64,000 nt of DNA from Streptomyces echinoruber (GTDB taxonomy: Bacteria; Actinomycetota; Actinomycetes; Streptomycetales; Streptomycetaceae): positions 1-64,000 of the forward strand of contig NZ_BMWH01000023.1 of NCBI RefSeq assembly GCF_014651135.1. Reading direction: 5' to 3'. The notes beneath the pieces were generated by a model. That model saw nothing but the letters and a program-made list of their open reading frames with translations. It did no database searches and was not told the origin of the DNA. The number at the start of each line of letters is the position of its first letter. Within the stretch, counting starts at the first letter, position 1. Positions 1-8,834 of this stretch are shown here, piece by piece. A program made the translations under genes and the position numbers.

Positions 1-849
1 GGCCCCCGCGCCGGGCGTGCCCGCCGGCGCCCCCCGCGGCCCGCCGCCCGCACCGGCGGTGCCGCCCGTCCCGCCGGTGCCGCCCGTGCGGTCGGGAGCC
101 GGGTGCCCGGCGCCCGCCGGCGCGCCGAGGAAGCGCCGGGCCAGCCGCTCACCGGTCGCCGCCGCGGCCGCGGGGTCCTGGATCGGGGTGACCCGGGAGT
201 TCTTGAAGACGATGTACGTCACCCCCGAGTCGGCGCCTCCGTGGCGGGGGTTCGGGGGGATGCCGAGGGCGCGGGCGGTGGCGTAGGAGGCCTCGCCGAC
301 GAGGTCGCGGGGGCCGGTGTCGCCGACGACGGCGTACCGGACCCGGCCGCGGTAGACGACGGCGGCGACGGAGCCGCCGCGGACGCCGTCGGCGCGGTGG
401 TTCCAGATGCGGCTGGGGGCGGGGACGACGATGTAGGGCAGCCGCTCGGCGGCGAGGGGCCGGCCGTCGGACTGCCGGTAGGCGGTCCGCGGGACGAAGC
501 AGGGGTCGGTGCGCCGGTTGCAGCGGCGGGTGGGCCGCCCGTCGCAGTCGATGTCCAGGTCGGCCTTCCAGAACACGGTCTCGCGCGTGCCGCAGACCGG
601 GACGGTGGCGGGGGCGTGGGCGTCGGTGCGGTAGCGGCCGCGGGAGACGGGGACGCAGGCGCGTACCCGCGCCCTCAGGCGGGCGGCGGTCACCGGGTCC
701 TCGTGCCGCGCCGCGGGTTTCCCGGCCGGGCGCGGCACGGCGGCGGCCGAGGGCGCGGGGACGGGGTCCGGGGCGGGAGCGGGCGGCGGGGAGGTCGGCG
801 CGAGCAGGGAGGCGCCTGCCGCGGCCAGCGCCAGGTAGGGGGCACGCAC
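1..849 (-). CDS. Secreted GH75 chitosanase, C-terminus cut by window edge
   Basis: Likely an exported endo-chitosanase of glycoside hydrolase family 75, hydrolysing chitosan outside the cell. The GTG start at 849 follows a GAGAGGG ribosome site. Residues 1-20 form a short hydrophobic signal-like segment, followed by a Pro/Ala-rich linker. The catalytic domain (about residues 60-230) carries the acidic motif WKADLDIDCDG, in which GH75 catalytic acids are expected, then paired cysteines (RRCNRRTDPC) and the block AVVGDTGPRDLVGEAS. A Gly/Thr/Pro-rich tail begins near residue 250 and runs off the window, so the true end is unseen. No neighbour on this strand suggests an operon. Family assignment is by remembered motif pattern. 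Confidence 0.8.
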   Translation of the reverse strand, partial: MRAPYLALAAAGASLLAPTSPPPAPAPDPVPAPSAAAVPRPAGKPAARHEDPVTAARLRARVRACVPVSRGRYRTDAHAPATVPVCGTRETVFWKADLDIDCDGRPTRRCNRRTDPCFVPRTAYRQSDGRPLAAERLPYIVVPAPSRIWNHRADGVRGGSVAAVVYRGRVRYAVVGDTGPRDLVGEASYATARALGIPPNPRHGGADSGVTYIVFKNSRVTPIQDPAAAAATGERLARRFLGAPAGAGHPAPDRTGGTGGTGGTAGAGGGPRGAPAGTPGAGA

Positions 850-1079
850 GATGAAAGACCCTCTCGGGGGAGACGGTGACGGTCGCTCAGGAGCCATCTG
901 TTGCCCGATGGGGCCGCTCGGACCACCACCCGGGGGCCGTTCGGGGCATCCGCGCCCCGGCGCGCCGCGCGGTGCCGACGTTCCGACAGGGGCCGGGCGG
1001 GCCGGGCCTCTTGACCTGCCCGGGTCCGCCCGGCCATCCGGCCGGCGCGGGATCTGCGACGACAGCGGTCCGCGCCACC

Positions 1080-1116
1080 GGCGTGAACTCCCCTGCCCTC
1101 TCGGGAAGTTCACGCC
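1080..1116. promoter_or_regulatory. 10-bp perfect inverted repeat upstream of chitosanase
   Basis: GGCGTGAACT and AGTTCACGCC face each other across a 17-nt spacer, about 230 bp upstream of the chitosanase start. This could be an operator for a dimeric regulator or an RNA hairpin. There is no T-run and no gene immediately upstream, so a terminator is less likely. A half-site-like GGTGAACTTCCC recurs near 5613. Confidence 0.4.
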
Positions 1117-1312
1117 GACAGGAGCCTCAGCATACGTAACTTCCCCGACCGGCCACCAAACGGCGGCCCCTCGAGGGCCGCACAGCCAGGGCGCGCTACC
1201 GGTCCGGACGCATGTCCCGTGGGAGCTCGTGGGAGCCCGCGGGGCCCGTCGGACCCGTGGGGTGCAGACCGTGCGACGTGTCCCGGTCCCGGCCGCCCGC
1301 TCCGCCTCCGGC

Positions 1313-1384
1313 ACCGCCCGTCTCGTCCGCACCGCCCGTCTCGTCCGCACCGCCCGTCTCGTCCGCACCGCCCGTCTCGTCCGC
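1313..1384. repeat. Four tandem copies of an 18-bp unit
   Basis: Four exact, head-to-tail copies of ACCGCCCGTCTCGTCCGC lie between two genes. Because the unit length is a multiple of three, it creates artificial repeated peptides in several frames. No flanking gene appears to include it. There are no spacers, so it is not a CRISPR. Confidence 0.9.
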
Positions 1385-1733
1385 GCCGGCAGGCGCGCCG
1401 CCGCGCTCTCTGCCTGTTGCCGGCCCCGGTCGCCGTCCGCGCCCGCGGGCCCGGCTGCCGGACGGCACCCGGGGCGACTGTCCGGCGCCGCGGACGGTGA
1501 CGGCGGGCGGTCGGTGAAGCCGCGTCCGTTTCCGGGTCCGGTCCCGGGTACGGCCCTCGCCCGGTCCCGGGTCCGGCCCACCGGCCGGAACGCGGGGCGT
1601 CACTCCTCCGGGTGCGGTGGGCATGCGGGCGGTGCCGGGGACGCGTTGGCTTCGCTGTGAGGCGGCACGGGCGTTTCCCGATCCGCGGCGGCGCGTGGGA
1701 TGTCCGCCGACCGTGCTGCCGGAGGGCAGTCAC

Positions 1734-2309
1734 ATGCGCAACTCTCAGCCACTCCTCCGCGGCGGCCTCGTCGCGGCGGCCGCCGCGCTGATGCTGGGCC
1801 CGGCCGCCGCACCGGCCGTCGCCGGCCCGGGCATCTCGGTGAGCACCAGCGGTTCCTCGGTGTCGGTCCTCACCTCCGCCTGCACGCAGATCAACGGCAG
1901 CTGGGGCACCGCGGCACTGCTCAACAGCAGCCAGACGACATTCGCCCAGGGGCGCCAGGTGGCGCTGACCGGGACGAGCGCCGGACAGTCCGCCGCCTGG
2001 TCGGACGTCTCGCCGGGCACGTACACGGTGATCGTCATGTGCTCCAACAACAACACGGCGGGCACGCAGACCGTGATCGTCCCGCCCCGCCCCACCCGCA
2101 GCGCCACCCCGACGGCCACTCCGACGGTCACCCCGACGATCTCCGCCACCTCCTCGCCGTCGCCGTCGCGGGGCGTCATGGGCGGGCTGGGCGGTGCCGT
2201 CAGGGACTACGGCACGGTCACCCTGACGGCGGGCGGGGTGCTGGTCGGCACGGGGGCCATCGCGGCGGGCTGGTTCCTGCGCCGCCGCTTCCGGCCGCAC
2301 CGGTGGTGA
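1734..2309 (+). CDS. Exported surface protein with C-terminal membrane anchor
   Basis: A 191-residue protein of unknown function. The ATG at 1734 follows GGAGGG. Residues 1-30 form a signal peptide (basic MRNSQPLLRGG, hydrophobic core, cleavage likely after AVAGP). The mature part has a beta-rich segment with two cysteines (SACTQ and VMCSNN) that could form a disulfide, then a Thr/Ser/Pro-rich stalk (about residues 120-150), a hydrophobic helix (about 163-183) and a basic tail RRRFRPHRW. The layout resembles cell-surface stalk proteins, but no LPXTG or LAXTG sorting motif is present. It converges on the padR gene 15 bp away. Confidence 0.75.
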   Translation: MRNSQPLLRGGLVAAAAALMLGPAAAPAVAGPGISVSTSGSSVSVLTSACTQINGSWGTAALLNSSQTTFAQGRQVALTGTSAGQSAAWSDVSPGTYTVIVMCSNNNTAGTQTVIVPPRPTRSATPTATPTVTPTISATSSPSPSRGVMGGLGGAVRDYGTVTLTAGGVLVGTGAIAAGWFLRRRFRPHRW

Positions 2310-2324
2310 CCGCGGGGCGGCCCG

Positions 2325-2909
2325 TCAGGCCGGTTCGCCGCCGCGCGGGCCGCCGCGCGCGTCGTCGCGCAGGTCGGCGAACTCGGCCAGCGCCTGGGTG
2401 AGCCACCGCGTCCAGAAGGTCTCCAGGTCGATGCCGGCCCGCAGCACCAAGTGCTGCAGCCGGTCGCGGGTGCTGTCCCGGCCGGGCGGGAAGTCACGCC
2501 GCTCGATCTCCCGGTACTCCGCCAACTGCCGCTCGTGCAGCGCGAGATGGCGGCGCAGGTCGGCTTCCAGGCCGGCGGTGCCGACGACGGCCGCGGCGCG
2601 CAGCCGCAGCAGCAGCGGGTCGCGCACCGGCCGGGGGTCCTGGGCGGTGGCGGTCCAGCGGGCGAGTTCGGCACGGCCGGCGGGCAGCACCTCGTAGCTC
2701 TTCTTCTGCCCGCGGGCCGGCTGCGCGGCGGGCAGGGCGCGGATGTAGCCCTCGGCCTCCAGCTTCCCCAGCTCGCGGTAGATCTGCTGATGGGTGGCCG
2801 ACCAGAAGTAGCCGATCGACTTGTCGAAGCGGCGGGTCAGCTCCAGCCCCGAGGAGGGCTTTTCGAGCAGGGCGGTGAGGATGGCGTGCGGGAGGGACAT
2901 GGGGGCCAT
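2325..2909 (-). CDS. PadR-family transcriptional regulator
   Basis: A 194-residue PadR protein: an N-terminal winged helix (ILTALLEKPSSGLELTRRF, recognition region ATHQQIYRELGKLEAEGYI) and a long helical C-terminal domain of the Vir_act_alpha_C type, with ARGQKKSYEVLPAGR between them. It may start at 2909, or at the internal ATG at 2900, which has AGGATGG six bases upstream. It lies 21 bp downstream of fadH on the same strand and is probably co-transcribed. The palindrome at 5003-5016 in front of fadH is the obvious candidate operator, giving negative autoregulation; this is inference from position and family. Confidence 0.88.
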   Translation of the reverse strand: MAPMSLPHAILTALLEKPSSGLELTRRFDKSIGYFWSATHQQIYRELGKLEAEGYIRALPAAQPARGQKKSYEVLPAGRAELARWTATAQDPRPVRDPLLLRLRAAAVVGTAGLEADLRRHLALHERQLAEYREIERRDFPPGRDSTRDRLQHLVLRAGIDLETFWTRWLTQALAEFADLRDDARGGPRGGEPA

Positions 2910-2930
2910 CCTAGAAAGGCGCCACCGGCC

Positions 2931-4946
2931 CTACAGGGCCGCGGCCAGCTCGGTGCCCTGCCGGATCGCCCGCTTCGCGTCGAGCTCGGCGGCCACGTCG
3001 GCGCCGCCGGCGAGGTGCGCGCCGCGGCCGGCGGCGAGCAGCTCGTCGTACAGGTCGCGGCGCGGCTCCTGCCCGGCGCACAGCACGATCGTGTCGACCT
3101 CCAGGACGGTGGGCGCGCCGTCGACGGTGAGGTGCAGGCCGACGTCGTCGATCCGGTCGTAGCGCACGCCCGGGACCATGGTGACGCCGCGGTGCCTCAG
3201 TTCCGTGCGGTGGATCCAGCCGGTGGTCCTGCCCAGGCCGGCGCCGACCTTGCCGGGCCTGCGCTGCAGCAGGTGCACGCGGCGCGGCACGACGGGCCGT
3301 TCGGGGGCGGCCAGGCCGCCGCGGGCGCGGTAGTCCGTGTCGACGCCCCAGCGGCGGAAGTACACCGCCGGGTCGCGGTGCGCGTGGTCGCCGGGGTCGG
3401 TGAGGTAGGCGGCGACGTCGAAGCCGATGCCGCCGGCGCCGATGATCGCCACCCGGTCGCCGACGGGGGCGTTGCCGTGCAGGACGTCGAGGTAACCGAG
3501 GACGCTGGGATGGTCGACACCGGGGATGTCCGGGATGCGCGGGGTGACGCCGGTGGCGACGACCACCTCGTCGTGGTCGGCGACGTCCGCGGCGGTGACC
3601 CGGGTGCCGAGGCGGACGTCGACGCCCTCCTGGGCGAGGCGGGTGGCGTAGTAGCGCAGCGTCTCGTCGAACTCCTGCTTGCCGGGGACGCGGCGGGCGA
3701 CGTTGAGCTGGCCGCCGATCTCGTCCGCGGCGTCGAACAGCGTGACGGCGTGGCCGCGTTCGGCGGCGGTGACCGCGCAGGCGAGTCCGGCGGGGCCGGC
3801 GCCGACGACGGCGATCCGCTTGCGGCGGCGGGTCGGGGACCACACCAGCTCGGTCTCGTGGCAGGCGCGCGGGTTGACCAGGCAGGAGGTGATCCTCCCG
3901 CTGAAGGTGTGGTCGAGGCAGGCCTGGTTGCAGCCGATGCAGGTGTTGATCGTCTCCGGGCGCCCGGCGGCGGCCTTGGCGACGAAGTCGGGGTCGGCCA
4001 GCAGCGGGCGGGCCACCGACACCATGTCGGCGCAGCCCTCGGCGAGCAACTGCTCGGCGAGTTCGGGGGTGTTGATGCGGTTGGTGGTCACCAGGGGGAC
4101 GGAGACCTCGCCCATCAGGCGCCGGGTGACCCAGGTGTAGGCGCCGCGCGGCACGGAGGTGGCGATGGTGGGGATGCGGGCCTCGTGCCAGCCGATGCCC
4201 GTGTTGATGATCGTCGCCCCGGCGGCCTCGACGGCCCTGGCGAGAGTGATCACCTCGTCGAGGGTGGAGCCGCCGGGGACGAGGTCGAGCATGGACAGGC
4301 GGTAGACGACGATGAAGTCCTCGCCGACCGCCTGGCGCACCCGGCGGACGATCTCGACGGGGAAGCGCATGCGGTTGTCGTAGGAGCCGCCCCAGCGGTC
4401 GGTGCGGTGGTTGGTGCAGGCGGCGGTGAACTCGTTGACGAGGTAGCCCTCGGAGCCCATGATCTCCACGCCGTCGTAGCCGGCCTCGCGGGCGAGGCGG
4501 GCGGTGCGGGCGTAGTCGTCGATCGTCCGCTCGATGTCGGCGTCGGTCAGCTCGCGCGGCACATGGGGGCTGATGGGGGCCTTCAGGGCGCTGGGGGCGA
4601 CCAGGTCGGGGTGGTAGGCGTAGCGGCCGAAGTGGAGGATCTGCAGGGCGATGCGGCCGCCCTCGCGGTGCACGGCGTCGGTGACCGTGCGGTGCCGCTC
4701 GGCCTCCTGCCGGGTGGTGAGCTTGGCGCCGCCCGGGTAGGGCCGGCCCTCCTCGTTGGGGGCGATGCCGCCGGTGACGATCAGGCCCACTCCCCCGCGG
4801 GCGCGGGCGGCGTAGAAGGCGGCCATGCGCTCGAACCCGCGCTCGGCCTCCTCCAGGCCGACGTGCATGGAGCCCATCAGGACGCGGTTGGGCAGCGTGG
4901 TGAACCCCAGGTCGAGCGGGGTCAGCAGGTGCGGGTAACGGCTCAT
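2931..4946 (-). CDS. fadH: 2,4-dienoyl-CoA reductase (NADPH), FadH type
   Basis: A 671-residue two-module flavoprotein, almost the same length as E. coli FadH. Residues 1-330 form an old-yellow-enzyme FMN barrel (TPLDLGFTTLPNRVLMGSMH at the start). Then comes the iron-sulfur cluster motif CIGCNQAC with two further cysteines in TSCLVNPRAC. The C-terminal FAD/NAD(P) module begins near residue 378 with VVGAGPAGLACA and contains a second dinucleotide fold (AIIGAGGIGFD). FadH removes 2,4-dienoyl-CoA intermediates in oxidation of polyunsaturated fatty acids. First gene of an apparent operon with padR; GGAGGG precedes the ATG. Other flavoreductases of this architecture with different substrates cannot be excluded. 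Confidence 0.88.
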   Translation of the reverse strand: MSRYPHLLTPLDLGFTTLPNRVLMGSMHVGLEEAERGFERMAAFYAARARGGVGLIVTGGIAPNEEGRPYPGGAKLTTRQEAERHRTVTDAVHREGGRIALQILHFGRYAYHPDLVAPSALKAPISPHVPRELTDADIERTIDDYARTARLAREAGYDGVEIMGSEGYLVNEFTAACTNHRTDRWGGSYDNRMRFPVEIVRRVRQAVGEDFIVVYRLSMLDLVPGGSTLDEVITLARAVEAAGATIINTGIGWHEARIPTIATSVPRGAYTWVTRRLMGEVSVPLVTTNRINTPELAEQLLAEGCADMVSVARPLLADPDFVAKAAAGRPETINTCIGCNQACLDHTFSGRITSCLVNPRACHETELVWSPTRRRKRIAVVGAGPAGLACAVTAAERGHAVTLFDAADEIGGQLNVARRVPGKQEFDETLRYYATRLAQEGVDVRLGTRVTAADVADHDEVVVATGVTPRIPDIPGVDHPSVLGYLDVLHGNAPVGDRVAIIGAGGIGFDVAAYLTDPGDHAHRDPAVYFRRWGVDTDYRARGGLAAPERPVVPRRVHLLQRRPGKVGAGLGRTTGWIHRTELRHRGVTMVPGVRYDRIDDVGLHLTVDGAPTVLEVDTIVLCAGQEPRRDLYDELLAAGRGAHLAGGADVAAELDAKRAIRQGTELAAAL

Positions 4947-4977
4947 CGGGCCCTCCGTGCGCGGTGTGGTGCCTCTC

Positions 4978-5016
4978 GTTGTAGAGGACCGCGCACGGTT
5001 TATGCAACTAGTTGCA
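4978..5016 (-). promoter_or_regulatory. fadH-padR promoter with overlapping palindromic operator
   Basis: Reading leftward, TTGCAT (5007-5002) and TACAAC (4983-4978) are spaced 18 bases apart as plausible -35 and -10 elements. The perfect 14-bp palindrome TGCAACTAGTTGCA (5003-5016) overlaps the -35. It is locally AT-rich in a very GC-rich genome, which makes chance less likely. A repressor bound here would block polymerase; PadR from the second gene is the natural candidate. Confidence 0.65.
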
Positions 5017-5075
5017 CAATGGGTCGCGGGGCGACCTGCGTCACTCCCCCGCGGCGGGCCCGGCCGGTCGGCCGC

Positions 5076-5471
5076 TCAGCGGCTCTCGAGCCGCAGGTGC
5101 AGCTCGCGCTCCTGGTCGCCGGAGGCCGTGCACAGGTCGCTCACCGTGAACAGGTCGTCCAGGGTGCTGCGGAAGCGGTCCACGGCCCAGCAGCCGCCCT
5201 GGACGTCGGCCTCGACCGGGGCGCGCAGACGGCCCGGGCGGGCGGCGCCGGCCCGGGCGTCGCCGACGTCGAACGTGCCGAGCCAGACCGTCGGACGGAC
5301 CTCGTCCAGCTCCTGGGGCACGTCGTCGGCGCGGCGGTCGGAGGAGAAGCACGCGCACAGCGTCTCGAACACGACGCGGGCGTCGTCCTTGCTGCAGCCG
5401 CTCAGCTCCACCGAGACCGCGTGCGGGTGCGGTCGTTCGCTGTCCATCGTGGTCGCTCGCTCGCCGTCCAT
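5076..5471 (-). CDS. Small conserved-looking hypothetical protein
   Basis: A 131-residue protein I do not recognise. The start at 5471 is chosen because AAGGAG lies eight bases upstream; a second ATG at 5447 lacks such a site. The protein is acidic, with no signal peptide or membrane helix. It has a compact alpha/beta pattern (HAVSVELSGCSKDDARVVFETL, then VWLGTFDVGDAR, then GGCWAVDRFRSTLDDLFTV). Codon composition looks genuinely coding. It lies upstream of the fadH promoter on the same strand and diverges from the phosphatase gene. Confidence 0.7.
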   Translation of the reverse strand: MDGERATTMDSERPHPHAVSVELSGCSKDDARVVFETLCACFSSDRRADDVPQELDEVRPTVWLGTFDVGDARAGAARPGRLRAPVEADVQGGCWAVDRFRSTLDDLFTVSDLCTASGDQERELHLRLESR

Positions 5472-5763
5472 CGCGGTGGCTCCTTCCGTGCGCCCCCCTC
5501 CCAGCCCCCACTCCCAGCAAAGCACCGCGCCCACCGCCGCACCACCGGCCGCGGACCGCGTTCCGCCCCGCCCCGCCCCGTCCCGCCCGGCGCGCGCCGG
5601 GCCCGGGTCGCGCAGGTGAACTTCCCAGGACGGCGGGGCCGGTGGTACGGCATGGTGGGGGAAAACGACAGGGTGGCCGAGAAGTGGGTGTGAGCGCGGT
5701 AGAACAGGTGAGTCGGCACAGGGGACGGCGTGCCGCGAGGGACGGTCGGAGGCGGTGCGGGGA

Positions 5764-7854
5764 ATGAGTGAAGCCGGAACACCCCTGTCGGAGGGCCCGT
5801 CGGCGCGCGGCCCGGTGCGGCCGAGCGGCCTGCTGGACGTCCTCGGGGTCGCCTCGGTGGTGCTGAACGCCGAGGGGCGGATCGTGCTGTGGAGTCCGCA
5901 GGCCGAGGAGCTGTTCGGCTACAGCGCGCAGGAGGCGCTGGGGGAGTACGCCGCCCGGCTGATGATCCACGAGCGGCACTTCGACATGGTGGTCAAGCTC
6001 TTCTCGGACGTGCTGGAGACCGGCCGGGGCTGGGCCGGGGCGTTCCCGATCCGGCTGCGGGACGGCTCCACCCGCCTGGTGGAGTTCCGCAACCAGCGGC
6101 TCATCGACGACCGGGGCGACGTCTACGCCCTGGGCCTGGCCGCCGACCGGGCGACCGTACGGGGGCTGGAGCGCGACCTGGCGCTGTCGGAGCGGATCGT
6201 CTCCCAGTCCCCGATCGGGCTGGCCGTCCTCGACACCGACCTGCGGTTCGTCTCGGTCAATCCGGCACTGGAGAAGATCAACGGCATACCCGCCGCGCAG
6301 CACCTCGGCCGCCGCCTCCGGGAGGTGCTGCCGCACCTCAGGGCCTCCGACCCGGAGGTCGGCCATCTGGAGGAGGTGACCCGGCAGGTGCTGCGCACCG
6401 GCCGGCCCATCATCGACCTGGCCGTCACGGGGCGCACTCCGGCCGACCCGAACGAGGAGCACGCCTGGTCGGTGTCGCTGTACCGGCTGGAGGACGCCGT
6501 CGGCACGGTCCTGGGCGTCGCCTCGTCGGTGGTGGACGTCACCGAACAGCACCGGGCGAACCAGGAGGCGGAGGCCGCCCGGCGCCGCCTGGTCTGCATC
6601 GCCGACGCCACCACCCGCATCGGCACCACCCTCGACCTGGACCGCACCGCCTGCGAGCTGGCCGAGGTCGCGGTGCCCGGGCTCGCCGACGTGGCGGCCG
6701 TGGACCTGCTGGCCGCCGTCGTGGAGGGCCGCCGCAGCGACCTCGGCCCGGCCGAACCGGCGGTGATCCGGGCGCTGGCCGTGCGGGCGCCGCGGGCCCC
6801 GGAGGCCCTGGAGGCGGCCGACCCGCCGGGCCGGATCGCCCGCTACGCCCCGGACCGGCTGATCACCGAGTGCGTGCGCACCGGCCGCCCGGTCCTGGTC
6901 GCGCAGGTCAAGGACGAGGACCTGCCCCGCATCGCCCGCTCCCCGGAGGCGGCCGAACTGCTGGCCCGCGCGGGCGTCCACTCCTACCTCGCCGTGCCGC
7001 TGATCGCGCGCGGCGAGGTGCTGGGCGCCCTCGACCTCAAGCGCACCCGCAACCCGGCGCCGTTCAGCGACGACGACGTGCTGCTCGCCCGGGAGCTGGC
7101 CGCCCGCGCGGCGGTGCAGATCGACAACGCCCGCTGGTACCAGAACGCCCGCGACACCGCCCTCACCCTGCAGCGCAGCCTGCTGCCCAGCCACCCGTCG
7201 GTGACCGGCGGCCTGGAGGTGGCCTCGCGCTACCAGCCCGCCGGCGCGACCAGCGAGATCGGCGGCGACTGGTTCGACGTGATCCCGCTGGAGGGGGACA
7301 AGACCGCGCTCGTCGTGGGCGACGTGATGGGCAGCGGCATCAGCGCCGCGGCCACGATGGGCCGGCTGCGCACCGCCACCAACACCCTCGCCGCGCTCGA
7401 CCTGGACCCGGCCCGCCTGCTGGAGCACCTGGACCGCATCACCGCGAACCTGGACCACTCCATCGCCACCTGCGTCTACGCCATCCACGAACCGCATCTG
7501 GGGCAGGTGCGCATCGCCAACGCCGGCCACCTGCCGCCCGTCCGGGTACGCGCCGGCCGGCCACCGGAGCTGCTCGACCTGCCCACCGGCGTCCCGCTGG
7601 GCGTGGGCGGCGTGGAGTTCGCCACCACCACCGTCGAGCTGTCGCCCGGCGACGAGCTGGTGTTCTACACCGACGGCCTCGTCGAGACCCGCCACCACTC
7701 CCTCGACGAACGCCTCGAGACGCTGCTGACGCTGGTCGACGACCCGGAGCGGCCCCTGCAGGAGCTGTGCGACCTGCTGCTGCGCAGGCTGCGCCACCCG
7801 GACAACCGCGACGACGTGGCCCTGCTCGTCGCCCGCGCGCAGGCGCTGTCGTAG
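5764..7854 (+). CDS. PAS-PAS-GAF-SpoIIE serine phosphatase
   Basis: A 696-residue sensor phosphatase. Two PAS domains (about 20-130 and 140-265; VVLNAEGRIVLWSPQAEELFGY and AVLDTDLRFVSVNPALEKING), a GAF domain (about 280-440), then a PP2C/SpoIIE domain (about 475-695) with metal-binding acidic motifs GGDWFDVIPLEG, VVGDVMGSG and YTDGLVETR. Such proteins dephosphorylate anti-anti-sigma factors and so release alternative sigma factors. There is no HATPase_c anti-sigma domain at the C-terminus and no partner gene beside it, so its target lies elsewhere. ATG at 5764 follows GGAGG at 5748; a GTG at 5755 is too close to that site. Confidence 0.9.
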   Translation: MSEAGTPLSEGPSARGPVRPSGLLDVLGVASVVLNAEGRIVLWSPQAEELFGYSAQEALGEYAARLMIHERHFDMVVKLFSDVLETGRGWAGAFPIRLRDGSTRLVEFRNQRLIDDRGDVYALGLAADRATVRGLERDLALSERIVSQSPIGLAVLDTDLRFVSVNPALEKINGIPAAQHLGRRLREVLPHLRASDPEVGHLEEVTRQVLRTGRPIIDLAVTGRTPADPNEEHAWSVSLYRLEDAVGTVLGVASSVVDVTEQHRANQEAEAARRRLVCIADATTRIGTTLDLDRTACELAEVAVPGLADVAAVDLLAAVVEGRRSDLGPAEPAVIRALAVRAPRAPEALEAADPPGRIARYAPDRLITECVRTGRPVLVAQVKDEDLPRIARSPEAAELLARAGVHSYLAVPLIARGEVLGALDLKRTRNPAPFSDDDVLLARELAARAAVQIDNARWYQNARDTALTLQRSLLPSHPSVTGGLEVASRYQPAGATSEIGGDWFDVIPLEGDKTALVVGDVMGSGISAAATMGRLRTATNTLAALDLDPARLLEHLDRITANLDHSIATCVYAIHEPHLGQVRIANAGHLPPVRVRAGRPPELLDLPTGVPLGVGGVEFATTTVELSPGDELVFYTDGLVETRHHSLDERLETLLTLVDDPERPLQELCDLLLRRLRHPDNRDDVALLVARAQALS

Positions 7855-7978
7855 ACCCCGCCCGGGCCCTGCCCGGCGGCGCGGTCTCACAGGAAACGGT
7901 TACCCGGTCCTTACCGGCGGTGCCGGACAATCACAGCGAAGGCCTCGGGGACGTCCGCGCGAGGTGAGGTGAGGAACG

Positions 7979-8794
7979 ATGACGTACGAACCGGACGAGC
8001 GACGCACCGGTGACGGCCGGCCGGTGCCGCCGATGCCGGAGCACGCCCCGCACGCGCAGGCGCGGTGGGACGTCGTGACGGGCCCCGGCGAAGCGGGCGG
8101 CGCACCGCGCGAGCGGTGGTGGCGCAGGCCCGCACGGCGCCGGGCGGCGACGGCGGCGGCCGTGGCCGCGGTGCTGGCGACCGGCGGCGCGGTCGCCTAC
8201 GCCGCCGGCTCACCGGGCGGCGCCGGCACCGGTTCCGGCGCGCTGCCCGCGGCGGCGTCCTCCCCGGCGGCCTCCCCCTCCGGGGACGGGCCGGGCGCCC
8301 GCCACGGCCTGGGCCCGTGGTTCCGCCTCGGCGCCGCCGCCGTGCACGGCGAGGCGACGGTCAAGGACCCCGACACGGGCGCGTGGGTGGTGCGCACCTG
8401 GCAGCGCGGCACCGTGCAGAAGGTGGACGGCGAGCGGGTCACCGTGCGGAGCGCGGACGGCGCGTCGTGGACGTGGACCGTCGGTTCGGACGTCCGGGTG
8501 CACAAGGGTGATGGCAGCGGCGGGACCGGCGCCGACGCGCTCCGCAAGGGCGAGACGGTCTTCCTGGCCGGCACCCGGTCCGGTAACGGCACCCGCACCG
8601 CGGCCCTCGCGGCGGCCGGTTCCTTCCTCGACCGCAAGGACGACGGCCGGGGCGGCTTCCCGTGGCACCACAAGTGGCACCGGGACGACGACGGCTCCCC
8701 GGCCTCCCCGACTCCCCCGGCCTCTCCGGCACCTCCGACCTCCCCGGCACCCTCGATGCCTTCGGCGCCCTCGGACAGCGGCGCGACGACCTGA
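7979..8794 (+). CDS. Membrane-anchored DUF5666-like protein
   Basis: A 271-residue protein. A 55-residue cytoplasmic head is followed by RRPARRRAATAAAVAAVLAT, a single transmembrane helix (about 57-78), then an exported part. That part has a Pro/Ala/Ser linker and a small beta domain (about 130-195; RGTVQKVDGERVTVRSADG, WTVGSDVRVHKG, GETVFLAGTRSG) resembling DUF5666. The His/Trp-rich patch FPWHHKWHRDDD and a Ser/Pro/Thr tail follow. GAGGTGAGGTGAGG precedes the ATG. Function unknown; the family is usually envelope-associated. It converges on the methyltransferase at 8835. Confidence 0.8.
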   Translation: MTYEPDERRTGDGRPVPPMPEHAPHAQARWDVVTGPGEAGGAPRERWWRRPARRRAATAAAVAAVLATGGAVAYAAGSPGGAGTGSGALPAAASSPAASPSGDGPGARHGLGPWFRLGAAAVHGEATVKDPDTGAWVVRTWQRGTVQKVDGERVTVRSADGASWTWTVGSDVRVHKGDGSGGTGADALRKGETVFLAGTRSGNGTRTAALAAAGSFLDRKDDGRGGFPWHHKWHRDDDGSPASPTPPASPAPPTSPAPSMPSAPSDSGATT

Positions 8795-8834
8795 CCGCCG
8801 CCCTGCGGGCGACCGCCGCCCCGCGGGCCGGGTG

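Larger units (their letters stand above)
850..1733. other. Intergenic region with a dyad and a tandem repeat
   Basis: No convincing gene is seen in this 0.88 kb. Open frames exist on both strands, but they are low-complexity Arg/Pro/Gly strings created by the base composition and by a tandem repeat. The region should hold the chitosanase promoter (leftward) and the promoter of the surface protein at 1734 (rightward). A 10-bp inverted repeat and four 18-bp repeats are listed separately. Confidence 0.6.

Noticed and set aside
1313..1384. CRISPR-like array
   Set aside because: The units are directly abutting 18-mers without spacers, and no cas genes are present.
1110..2300. Leftward frame over the 18-bp repeats and the surface protein gene
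   Set aside because: Low-complexity translation, no ribosome site, and it overlaps a gene with clear signal peptide and anchor on the other strand.
2451..5693. Rightward open frame of more than 1000 codons
   Set aside because: Antisense to fadH and padR; the translation is Gly/Ala/Val/Arg filler from third-position GC bias. FadH on the other strand has complete motifs.
5764..7854. Complete stress-sigma switch operon around the first SpoIIE phosphatase
   Set aside because: No anti-sigma kinase, STAS-domain antagonist or sigma factor gene lies within reach on either side.
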